From Cellvibrionales bacterium UBA4495 (lineage in GTDB: Bacteria; Pseudomonadota; Gammaproteobacteria; Pseudomonadales; Porticoccaceae), in assembly GCA_002388905.1 (NCBI GenBank), contig DGNJ01000075.1, positions 121,569-149,339 of the forward strand: a DNA stretch of 27,771 nt. Direction: 5' to 3'. The stretch's first letter is position 1. Each line of letters opens with the position of its first letter. Positions 15,723 to 22,496 of this stretch are shown piece by piece. The translations under genes were made by a program, and so were the position numbers. Under the pieces are notes generated by a model. That model searched no databases and was not told the origin of the DNA. It was given only the letters and a program-made list of their open reading frames with translations.

Positions 15723-15745
15723 CCTACCTGGTGGCGCCGACGGTT

Positions 15746-16525
15746 TTACTGACCCGCCAGCTTTTCCTGCAGGCGCTGCATGCCGCGAATCCAGCGATCA
15801 TGGTCTTCGGCCTTGCGCCGGAAATAATCCGCCACCCGGGGGTGGGGCAGGGCCAGGAAAGTTTCCCGGGCGATAGCATCCGCGGCGCACTCCGCGACCT
15901 CGTCGGTGCCGGCCAGGCCATCCCCGGCTACCGTATCGACATTATCAATCGTCGACAGCATGTCGGTGCGCACGCCCTGCGGGCAAAGGGCGGTCACGCC
16001 AATGCCGTCTCGCCCATGGGTGATGGCAAGCCACTCGGCGAAGCCCAGGGAGGCGTGTTTGCTCACGGTATAAGGCGCGGAACCGATCTGGCTTAACAAC
16101 CCGGCGGCGGAAATGGTCTGGAGGAAGTATCCCGAACCCCGCGCCAGCATGCCGGGAAGACAGGCCCGGGCGGCGTGAACGTGGGCCATGACATTGACGT
16201 CCAGGCTTTTTTGCCAGGCCGACAAATCCGCGTCGGCCCCGCCGGCGGCGAAAATGCCGGCATTGGAGCAGAAAAGGTCCACTCCTCCGTAACGCGCTTC
16301 CATGTGATCGACCCAGGCTTTGATGTCCGCCGGGTCGCTGACGTCGCCAGTGCCGGTTTCCAGGTTGTCGATGGAAAGTCTTCCGGCGAGCGTTTGAAGC
16401 TTGCTCTCGTGCAGGTCGAGCAAAAGCAGGGCGCGGGGGTTTTCCCGGCTGAAGCGCCGGGCCAGAGCCTCGCCAATACCGCCGGCAGCGCCGGTAAGAA
16501 TAATGGTCTTGCCGCTGAGTTTCAT
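15746..16525 (-). CDS. SDR family oxidoreductase
   Basis: A 259-residue classical short-chain dehydrogenase: TGAAGGIG at residues 11-18, SNAG at 87-90, N111, S139 and Y152-X3-K156, all tetrad residues present. D37 (LLDLH) after the second strand suggests NAD(H). The C-terminal part (VTALCPQGVRTDML, then VAECAADAIARETF and a RRKAEDHDRWIRGM tail) resembles SDRs annotated as acyl or ketone reductases in lipid and steroid clusters. I chose the ATG at 16523-16525 (AAGGAAG about 11 bases upstream) over the open frame to 16633, which would run through the promoter. It is divergent from a TetR gene that may control it. Confidence 0.9.
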   Translation of the reverse strand: MKLSGKTIILTGAAGGIGEALARRFSRENPRALLLLDLHESKLQTLAGRLSIDNLETGTGDVSDPADIKAWVDHMEARYGGVDLFCSNAGIFAAGGADADLSAWQKSLDVNVMAHVHAARACLPGMLARGSGYFLQTISAAGLLSQIGSAPYTVSKHASLGFAEWLAITHGRDGIGVTALCPQGVRTDMLSTIDNVDTVAGDGLAGTDEVAECAADAIARETFLALPHPRVADYFRRKAEDHDRWIRGMQRLQEKLAGQ

Positions 16526-16577
16526 TAACCGGATTCTTCCTTTAGTGGGATTTTTCCATTGAGAAACGGGAACGACT

Positions 16578-16607
16578 ATTATAAGTCCAGTGATCGAATA
16601 CGGGCAA
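16578..16607 (-). promoter_or_regulatory. Promoter of the 15746-16525 SDR
   Basis: On the minus strand TTGCCC (16602-16607), an 18-base spacer and a perfect TATAAT (16578-16583) lie 52 bases before the SDR start. ACTGGTCT (16611-16618) just upstream of the -35 resembles the block near the ThuA-like gene. Confidence 0.6.
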
Positions 16608-16701
16608 AATACTGGTCTCCCCCGGGGAAACAAACAGTCATTTAAAAAATACCGGATTGCGGTCGGAGCGCCATTGCCTTTCTCGGACGCATTAAATTCT
16701 C

Positions 16702-16707
16702 TATAAT
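16702..16707 (+). promoter_or_regulatory. -10 box of the TetR gene, overlapping a decoy ATG
   Basis: A perfect TATAAT occupies 16702-16707 and contains the ATG at 16706 that would otherwise be taken as the TetR start. No good -35 is seen at 17 bases. If this is the -10 box, the 16706 ATG is not transcribed as a start codon. Confidence 0.5.
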
Positions 16708-16774
16708 GGCTATTCTCGGAGCGACGTGTCGTTATCCTTTATCCCTTACCCTTCTGCCTGAAACGGAAAAGCTC

Positions 16775-17515
16775 TTGTCGCCAGAATCTCCCACCGAAAA
16801 AAAACAGCCAGATACCGTTACCCATTCACGATCCGATGGCGCCACCAAGGCCGGCAAGAAAACCGATCGCCGCAAGGCGCCGCAAACCAAGGAAAAAATT
16901 CTCGATGCCGCGGAAGCGCTGTTTGTCCAGAAGGGCTATTACGGTACCTCCCTGCGTGACATCAGCAGGGCAGCAGGGGCACAACTGGCGCTGAGTTATT
17001 ACCACTTCGGCTCCAAGGAAGACCTGTTTCGCGCCGTGATCGATCGGCGTGCCGATGAAAATGTCGCGGATCTGCGTGGAGCCCTGGTGCGTGTGACTGC
17101 TGGCGGAAAATCGCCGACCGTGGAGGAAGTCTTAAGTGCCTTTATAGAGCCGGTGGTGGAAAAGGTGCTCAGGGGAGGCGAGGGCTGGCGAAATTATATC
17201 CGGCTCCTGGCCCAGGTTGCCCATATGCCGCAGGAAGAAAGTTTTCTGGTCCCCGTGAATATTCATTACGACGCCGTGGTTCGTGAGTTCGTCGAGCAGA
17301 TGGCCCGTCTCTTTCCGGACATGGCCAGGGAGGACGTACACTGGGGCTTTTATTTCTATCAGGCGGCTATAACCGATCTGCTAAACGAACCGGGGATGGT
17401 GGACCGCCAGTCCGATGGCCTTTGTCGGGCCTCCGACCTGGAAACCATCGTGAAAAAGATTACCCGGTTTTTTGCGGCGGGCTTTCGTGGCATTGGCGGT
17501 TTGCAGGACCGATAA
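16775..17515 (+). CDS. TetR/AcrR family transcriptional regulator
   Basis: A 246-residue repressor with a basic, low-complexity N-terminal tail (about 45 residues), a helix-turn-helix at about 67-87 (TSLRDISRAAGAQLALSYYHFGSKEDLF) and a C-terminal helical domain. The ALSYYHFGSKEDL segment recalls PsrA/CerR-like fatty-acid or aromatic-acid regulators. The frame is open to an ATG at 16706, but that codon lies in a TATAAT box and lacks a ribosome site. I prefer TTG at 16775 (GGAAAAG upstream), which keeps the whole DNA-binding domain; the start is uncertain. It is divergent from the SDR and convergent with Rieske 3. Probable targets are the SDR and perhaps genes sharing the GGTCT-type blocks. Confidence 0.83.
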   Translation: MSPESPTEKKQPDTVTHSRSDGATKAGKKTDRRKAPQTKEKILDAAEALFVQKGYYGTSLRDISRAAGAQLALSYYHFGSKEDLFRAVIDRRADENVADLRGALVRVTAGGKSPTVEEVLSAFIEPVVEKVLRGGEGWRNYIRLLAQVAHMPQEESFLVPVNIHYDAVVREFVEQMARLFPDMAREDVHWGFYFYQAAITDLLNEPGMVDRQSDGLCRASDLETIVKKITRFFAAGFRGIGGLQDR

Positions 17516-17642
17516 GTTTCATAAAAAATATTTTCCCGCATGCGGCACTCCGAACTAATTTCACCGGCAAGCCACGCGAAACCGACACTTACCAGGAACA
17601 GCAAAAGAAACGGTTTCTTAACCTCATGGGCCTCATGCTGGG

Positions 17643-17669
17643 GGAAGCATTTACGCCGTAAATGCTTCC
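17643..17669. terminator. Strong hairpin between convergent TetR and Rieske 3 genes
   Basis: GGAAGCATTTAC-GCC-GTAAATGCTTCC, a perfect 12-bp stem with a 3-base loop. A second dyad CCGGCAT-N12-ATGCCGG follows at 17721-17746. Together they probably act as a bidirectional terminator in the 274-base gap 17516-17789, though neither has a T-tract. Confidence 0.6.
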
Positions 17670-17789
17670 ATCCAGGCTTGTCGGCGAGATCCTTCCGCCT
17701 GCAGTCTCAAAAAATATCCGCCGGCATGAGGCTCTGTTAATGCCGGTCTTACCGCTACAGGTCGCTTTGTCACCTGGCTCAGGTGCCGT

Positions 17790-19121
17790 TCAGCGCCTGC
17801 CTTCGAGGTAGTCGTTCAGGACCTCGTGAAAACGCCGCACCCGGGTTTCCTGGCCGGAGAGATAACAATCAGTAAACGCCATGGAACGCAGCCCGCGTTG
17901 CTGAGTCTCGGCCAGCGAAAGATCCTGGGACAGGAAGTCGCCTTGCTCCAGGGCAGCCTCATACTCGGCGAAATTGTCCGTTTCATGCTCGGCTTCCTCG
18001 TACGGGCGCATACCGTAAAGGGTGGCAACTTCCGACGCGCCACGAATCTTCGGAACCAGGTACCAGTAGTCAAAAGTGGACCAGTTGGGATCCTCGGCAT
18101 CGGGCTCTGTGCGGAAGACATGCAGTCCTTCCGGGGTGCCGGTGAGTGTCAGGTTTGGGAAACAGGTGTGATGCACCTGGTCGGTCAACTCGCAATCAGT
18201 GAACTTTTCAAAATAGTCGTAGCCTCGTTCGGGGCCCAGTTTTCGGCGGGCTTCCTGTAAGGCGAGCCGCGCTTGCTGGGCGCGCCCCTGAAAGTCGTCA
18301 GGATCGATATCCCAGGCTTTCAGGACATCGGCCCACAACGGCTGGACTTCGTCTTTAACGGGCGAGCGGGAGGAAGGCTGGAGCTTTTCGATCATGCGAT
18401 TATGACCATTCGGGTACATTTCAAAGATGGTCGTCGAATAATGATCGTCAATCATAGGCATGAATTGCGGATGCACCGACGGGATATGGTAGGACTCGTT
18501 GAAGTTGTCGGAGGCGAACTTCCAGTTGGTGTTGACCCGGAGGGTGCGCCAGACGACCCGGGTGTGCTGCTCCAGGTCGCGATTACCCAGCAGCGTGGGA
18601 ATGGGATCCAGATACTCCAGGAGCGGTTTAACATCGGGATCGAAGCTCCAGAAAATGAATCCGCCCCAGGTATCGCAGGGCAGCTCCTTCAGTTGCAGTT
18701 TGCCGCAGGGATTGCCCTGGGGGAAATCTTCCGGATCCTGCACCGACTCCAGCTTGCCGTCTAGGCCATATTTCCAGCTGTGATAGGGGCAGGTGAAAGC
18801 GTCCGTTACGCCTCCCTCTTCCACAGTGACCAGCTGATTGCCACGGTGCATGCAGACATTGAAAAAGGCCCTGATGGAGTCGTCCTTTTGCCTGACCAGT
18901 AATATCGATTCATGGCGAAAATCGTGGACGATGAAATCACCCGGTTCCTGAAGCTGTGACGTCCGCCCGCCAACATGCCAGATGCGCTTCCACATGGATT
19001 CCCATTCCCGGTCGGCAAAACCTTTTGACCAGTAGCGGTCACCAGTAATGGCGTCCCCCCGGGCCCTGGGGTTTTCGGCGTCCGGGTGTGTCGGGTAACT
19101 TGGGTTCAGTTTGGTATTCAT
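17790..19121 (-). CDS. Rieske non-haem iron ring-hydroxylating oxygenase, alpha subunit (Rieske 3)
   Basis: A 443-residue oxygenase large subunit. The [2Fe-2S] ligands are C90-X-H92 and C111-X2-H114 (18 residues between). The catalytic iron motif is E209-S-Y-H212-X4-H217, with D400 (LSQDLSL) as probable third ligand. It is the close paralogue of Rieske 1: both share a GD-ITGDRY/GD-MTGDRY N-terminal stretch and a C-terminal SGQETRVR-FHEVLNDYLEGR tail (AGQETRVR in Rieske 1). The ATG is set by AGGAGG in the leader. It is last in a minus-strand set, 57 bases after a SnoaL-like gene and downstream of a steroid-dehydrogenase-like flavoprotein. Electron partners are not encoded nearby. Confidence 0.93.
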   Translation of the reverse strand: MNTKLNPSYPTHPDAENPRARGDAITGDRYWSKGFADREWESMWKRIWHVGGRTSQLQEPGDFIVHDFRHESILLVRQKDDSIRAFFNVCMHRGNQLVTVEEGGVTDAFTCPYHSWKYGLDGKLESVQDPEDFPQGNPCGKLQLKELPCDTWGGFIFWSFDPDVKPLLEYLDPIPTLLGNRDLEQHTRVVWRTLRVNTNWKFASDNFNESYHIPSVHPQFMPMIDDHYSTTIFEMYPNGHNRMIEKLQPSSRSPVKDEVQPLWADVLKAWDIDPDDFQGRAQQARLALQEARRKLGPERGYDYFEKFTDCELTDQVHHTCFPNLTLTGTPEGLHVFRTEPDAEDPNWSTFDYWYLVPKIRGASEVATLYGMRPYEEAEHETDNFAEYEAALEQGDFLSQDLSLAETQQRGLRSMAFTDCYLSGQETRVRRFHEVLNDYLEGRR

Positions 19122-19178
19122 GGTTCATTCCTCCTGGAGTCTCGTTGTCAGTTCCGCCTTGCGGTAAAGTTTTGATGG

Positions 19179-19625
19179 TCAGTGATCGCCGTGAATCTCG
19201 TCCAGAGAGCCGGGGAGCGGCATACCGGCGTTAATCGAATATTTCTCGAACTTCCAGCCGGCGTCGGTCTTCACACAATCCATCCGGTAGCGGACATGGA
19301 CGTGGACCTCGTTGCCGTCGTTTGACCGGCCGAGCCCCTGGACATAGGCGCGCATGGTTCCTTTGACGCCGTCGTAGTGTTCGACACGGAAATTGCTGAT
19401 GTAATGGGTGTGATGGGACATGTCGGCAAAAACATCCTCATAGAATTTCCTGAACGAGGATTTACCCGGCATAGCCGGGAGGCCTATGCCCGAAAAGTCG
19501 AGCACCGCGTCGTCAGTAAACAGGTCGAGCAGTTCTTCCACGTCAGTGAGTTTATCCACCGCATAGCAGTAGTCGGTCATAAGGTCCTGAAGTGCGAAGC
19601 GCTCTGTAAGGGGGATTTGTATCAC
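19179..19625 (-). CDS. SnoaL-like (NTF2 superfamily) protein
   Basis: A 148-residue SnoaL-like protein: a first helix LQDLMTDYCYAVDKLTD, LLDLFTDDAVLDFSG, a central HHTHYISNF segment with candidate catalytic His, and closing strands VHVRYRMDCVKTDAGWKFEKYSI. I set the start at GTG (19623-19625), which has AGGAG 9-13 bases upstream, just before the domain; the frame is open to an ATG at 19721, but that would add 32 unstructured, Asp/Thr-rich residues without a ribosome site. It precedes Rieske 3 by 57 bases, repeating the Rieske-SnoaL pairing seen at 1721-3601 and 6914-8837. The role, dehydratase/isomerase or oxygenase accessory, is not decided by sequence. Confidence 0.8.
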   Translation of the reverse strand: MIQIPLTERFALQDLMTDYCYAVDKLTDVEELLDLFTDDAVLDFSGIGLPAMPGKSSFRKFYEDVFADMSHHTHYISNFRVEHYDGVKGTMRAYVQGLGRSNDGNEVHVHVRYRMDCVKTDAGWKFEKYSINAGMPLPGSLDEIHGDH

Positions 19626-19883
19626 GAAATTGTCTCCTGAATAGTTCCACTTGGTGGTAAGGTTGTACTGGTCAGTGTCGGCAGTGTCATCGGTATCTAA
19701 CGGGTTATCTGGCCTGAACAAGCGGTTATCGACCAGGATGTTCCCACAGACGGCATTGGGACATTAGGGTCCTTGCCGGGCCGTTAAATTTCTCGCAAAC
19801 CGGCGGAACGGATAGCACTGATGACCCCAAGCACAGCTTTCATCGATCGGCCCGAATTCACGCGTATCCCGCCTTATCGGTTT

Positions 19884-21332
19884 TCATTGGCTCATTAATG
19901 TCATGCCGGCCACCCGGCCAAAATAGGAACCGGGTCCCAGGCTCATACCGCTGGCGTAACTCTTGCCGGATTTGGGGATATGGGCGGTGCAGGCACCCGC
20001 GGCGCAGAGTCCGGGAATGGGGCGACCCTTTTTGTCTAGCACGCGGGCGTCGCTGTCGACTTCCAGGCCGCCCAGGGTCATGAAAAGATAGAAAGAGCGG
20101 TTAAAAGAGATGTCGAACGCCGCGTAGGGGCCGTTTTCCAGAGGTTTCAACCAATCCGGATGTTTGTAGAACAACGGGTCTTCACCTTTCCGGGCGGCGA
20201 CGTTGTATTGCCTGAGCGTGCGGCTAAGGGCGCCGGCGGGTATGTCCAGGCCCGCCTCCATTTCCTCGATGTTTTCGTAGCCATCGACCAATTGATGCCG
20301 GGCCGACTCGATTTCCGGGTAGGCAAAAATTTCCTCGTCGACGATGAGGTAGGCCCGCTGCTCGGGCTGCTCGCTGATAAAGGCGGCCGTGCGGCCGTGG
20401 TAGCTGTCCTCGGCCACGAAACGCTTTCCGAACTTGTTGACGATAATGCCCTTGATCAGTTGGCCGGGCGGATAAATCGAGGCTGTTGCTATGACTCCCT
20501 CCATGGCGTTCGTGGCGGCGCCCGCCGACAGGCCCAGGCGAATCCCGCAGCCGTCGTTCCAGGGTGAACCCAGCGGCTCGGCGGTATCCGGGAGTACAGG
20601 AATATTCTCTCGGACCATGTCCGGGTTCATGGCGAAGCCGCCGCTGGCGATCACCACGCCGGTGCCCGCTTCATAGTGGAGTGTCTTGCCCTCCCGACGG
20701 AGCCGTACGCCGCAGATTTTGCCGGTGTCATCGGCGATCAGGGCAGTGACCTGGCTGTCGCAGGATATTCGCACGCCCTCGTCTTCGCACCTGGTTGTCA
20801 GCGCGGCCATGGCAACGTTGCCAGGGCTTTCTCCCTCGCCGGTTGCCTGGTGGCCCCGGGGTGCGGGCCGGGCGATTTCGCGATAGGGCCAGAGCTTTTC
20901 ATTGCCAGTGCTCAACAGGCCCTCCGTACCGAGCAGGAACACGGCCTTGCCTTCGTAACAGGTGCGCTCAAAGGGTACGCCCTGGGACTCGAGCCAGTCG
21001 AAATGACTGACGTTTTCGTCGCAGTAGCGCCTTACCAGATCGGCGTTTTCACTACCCATGCTGGCGATCATGAAGCGGTACATATCGTCGGGGCTGTCGT
21101 CGAAACCGCAGGCTTTCTGGACCGCGGTGCCGCCGCCCAGATAAAAAAGGCCCGACGACAGCGCGCTGGCACCGCCCCCGGCACTGGCTCTTTCCACCAC
21201 CAGTACATCCCCCCCTGCTCGCCGGGCTTCCAGGGCGGCACAGACACCGGCAATGCCATAGCCGATGACCAGGACATCGGCGGTGTCGTCAAAATGAGGC
21301 ACATCCCGTAGGGAGATCAGGCTATTTTGCAT
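19884..21332 (-). CDS. FAD-dependent oxidoreductase, 3-ketosteroid-dehydrogenase-like
   Basis: A 482-residue flavoprotein of the fumarate reductase/ketosteroid dehydrogenase superfamily. The FAD motif is VLVIGYGIAG (20-29) with E48 at the end of the second strand. GGGASALSSGLFYLGGGT (52-69) and the C-terminal block with GLCAAGACTAHIP and SGKSYASGMSLGPGSYFGR closely follow the layout of 3-ketosteroid delta-1 or delta-4 dehydrogenases, with Tyr residues (Y64 and the one in GKSYASG) as catalytic candidates. It would introduce a C=C bond next to a ring ketone. Size fits the delta-4(5alpha) type slightly better than the delta-1 type, but this is not proof. Start ATG 21330-21332; the longer frame begins with TTG. 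It sits behind the promoter at 21505-21533. Confidence 0.85.
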   Translation of the reverse strand: MQNSLISLRDVPHFDDTADVLVIGYGIAGVCAALEARRAGGDVLVVERASAGGGASALSSGLFYLGGGTAVQKACGFDDSPDDMYRFMIASMGSENADLVRRYCDENVSHFDWLESQGVPFERTCYEGKAVFLLGTEGLLSTGNEKLWPYREIARPAPRGHQATGEGESPGNVAMAALTTRCEDEGVRISCDSQVTALIADDTGKICGVRLRREGKTLHYEAGTGVVIASGGFAMNPDMVRENIPVLPDTAEPLGSPWNDGCGIRLGLSAGAATNAMEGVIATASIYPPGQLIKGIIVNKFGKRFVAEDSYHGRTAAFISEQPEQRAYLIVDEEIFAYPEIESARHQLVDGYENIEEMEAGLDIPAGALSRTLRQYNVAARKGEDPLFYKHPDWLKPLENGPYAAFDISFNRSFYLFMTLGGLEVDSDARVLDKKGRPIPGLCAAGACTAHIPKSGKSYASGMSLGPGSYFGRVAGMTLMSQ

Positions 21333-21480
21333 GGCTTGCACTCTTCGGTCTTTTATGGCGGTCCGTTGTGCAGTGACTAGCAACGACAGGCGGGTGGCGC
21401 GCTTGTCGTGTGCGGGTGATTGCTAGCAGTGACGCCGGCTTCGGATAAAGGTTCTGCGCTCATGATGTGCTCGTTATCAA

Positions 21481-21504
21481 TAATACTTGAACGTTCGACT
21501 AATA
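21481..21504. promoter_or_regulatory. Probable operator at the flavoprotein transcription start
   Basis: An imperfect 24-bp palindrome centred on GAACGTTC (21489-21496), 9 of 12 half-site positions matching. It sits immediately downstream of the minus-strand -10 box, over the expected transcription start. A TetR-type repressor bound here would block initiation. Confidence 0.6.
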
Positions 21505-21533
21505 AATATACCTGCCACGGTTTTGCCTGTCAA
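21505..21533 (-). promoter_or_regulatory. Sigma-70 promoter of the flavoprotein/SnoaL/Rieske 3 genes
   Basis: On the minus strand TTGACA (21528-21533), a 17-base spacer and TATATT (21505-21510). It leaves a leader of about 165 bases before the ATG at 21332. It lies in the 301-base gap 21333-21633, which otherwise shows only the palindrome at 21481-21504. Confidence 0.7.
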
Positions 21534-21633
21534 TGGGGCAAACAGGAAAGAAATATGAACCGGTTTCTAATCCTCGGCTTTGCTGCGGTTGTTCGTTAGA
21601 CCGTGACCCCCATAAACTGATGCCCGGAGCCGG

Positions 21634-22302
21634 TCAGCCCGCGCTCTGCGGGGTGGCGACAGACTCCTGGTGCTTACCGATACCCCAGCCTTCCAGGAAC
21701 AGCGTCATGTCCATCTCCGCGTGCCGGGTTTCCGCTTCCGTGTGGCGGATGTTGAAAAGCGGCCGCAGGCCCCCGGACATCACCAGCGAAAAGGTCGTCG
21801 CCGCCTGGGCCGGATCCACCGGCCGCATCCTGCCCTGGTCGATCAGGGCCTGGAAAAATGCTGTCAATCGTTGGCTGGTGGCTTGTGCGAGACGGTTTCG
21901 TGCCCCCTGGCACAAGTCGGGGTAGCGGCGGCCCTGGGCTATCAGCAGGCGCCGCAATTCGATGTTCCTGTCGCTGGTGGAGGCTTGGTAGATCGCCGAG
22001 GCGGCGTTTCGCAAGGTCTGACGGGGATCGTTGATGTCCAATTCGTAGTCGCTCAGTTCCGCGGCGACCAGTTCCACCTCGTCATTGACGACGGCCTCGA
22101 AGAGTGCCTCTTTGTTGCGGTAGCGTCGGTAAATGGTTGCCTTGCTGACCCGGGCCCGCCTGGCGATCTGATCCATGGTGGCGCGGCCCAGGCCTTCCTC
22201 GATAAAGATGTCCCGTGCGGCTTCCAGGAGTTCCTGCTCCCGGGCCGTGGATAGTTGATTGGGGGCTTTTTTCATTGCTCTTGGCTCATTTGGAGGCGTC
22301 AT
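21634..22302 (-). CDS. TetR/AcrR family transcriptional regulator
   Basis: A 222-residue repressor. The helix-turn-helix lies at about residues 42-62 (ATMDQIARRARVSKATIYRRY), preceded by the first helix (REQELLEAARDIFIEEGLG). The C-terminal domain (IELRRLLIAQGRRYPDL, then LVMSGGLRPLF) resembles the AcrR/TetR C-terminal class with a GGLRPLF end. The start is the ATG at 22302; ATG at 22275 is an alternative, and neither has a strong ribosome site. It is divergent from the DUF3604 gene across 194 bases that contain AAAACAG-TG-CTGTTTT, so it probably controls itself and the DUF3604/TonB receptor unit. It could also control the flavoprotein operon 301 bases downstream. Confidence 0.88.
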   Translation of the reverse strand: MTPPNEPRAMKKAPNQLSTAREQELLEAARDIFIEEGLGRATMDQIARRARVSKATIYRRYRNKEALFEAVVNDEVELVAAELSDYELDINDPRQTLRNAASAIYQASTSDRNIELRRLLIAQGRRYPDLCQGARNRLAQATSQRLTAFFQALIDQGRMRPVDPAQAATTFSLVMSGGLRPLFNIRHTEAETRHAEMDMTLFLEGWGIGKHQESVATPQSAG

Positions 22303-22317
22303 TTGCGAGATTCCGGA

Positions 22318-22323
22318 AGTATA
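22318..22323 (-). promoter_or_regulatory. -10 box of the TetR gene (21634-22302)
   Basis: TATACT on the minus strand, 15 bases before the TetR start. The matching -35 region falls on the right-hand edge of the gene's intergenic palindrome (22339-22354), which fits autoregulation. No consensus -35 hexamer is present. Confidence 0.4.
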
Positions 22324-22338
22324 CTAGGCTAAAAAAAT

Positions 22339-22354
22339 AAAACAGTGCTGTTTT
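22339..22354. promoter_or_regulatory. Probable TetR operator between divergent TetR and DUF3604 genes
   Basis: AAAACAG-TG-CTGTTTT, a perfect 7-bp-arm palindrome. It covers the expected -35 region of the TetR gene and abuts a TTGACA (22359-22364) that points toward the DUF3604 gene, so one dimer could block both promoters. Confidence 0.65.
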
Positions 22355-22358
22355 TTTG

Positions 22359-22387
22359 TTGACATACGCCGGGTTTGGCGTTAATTT
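22359..22387 (+). promoter_or_regulatory. Likely promoter of the DUF3604 gene
   Basis: A perfect TTGACA (22359-22364) with a weak TAATTT (22382-22387) after 17 bases, in an AT-rich stretch. The -10 is poor, and the leader to the GTG start is about 100 bases. Confidence 0.45.
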
Positions 22388-22496
22388 AATCTAAACGAAA
22401 CCGTACCGTTCATATTAAATATAGCAAATAGCCTGGGGTTGACCCGAAGCTGAAGCGCTTTTTTGGGCGTAACCTTCCAGGTGCAGGGGGTAAAAC

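Noticed and set aside
21489..21496. GAACGTTC core as a KstR (steroid regulator) site
   Set aside because: KstR sites have a TAGAAC...GTTCTA pattern with a two-base gap between half sites. Here the half sites abut and the flanks differ, so I call it only a generic TetR-type operator.
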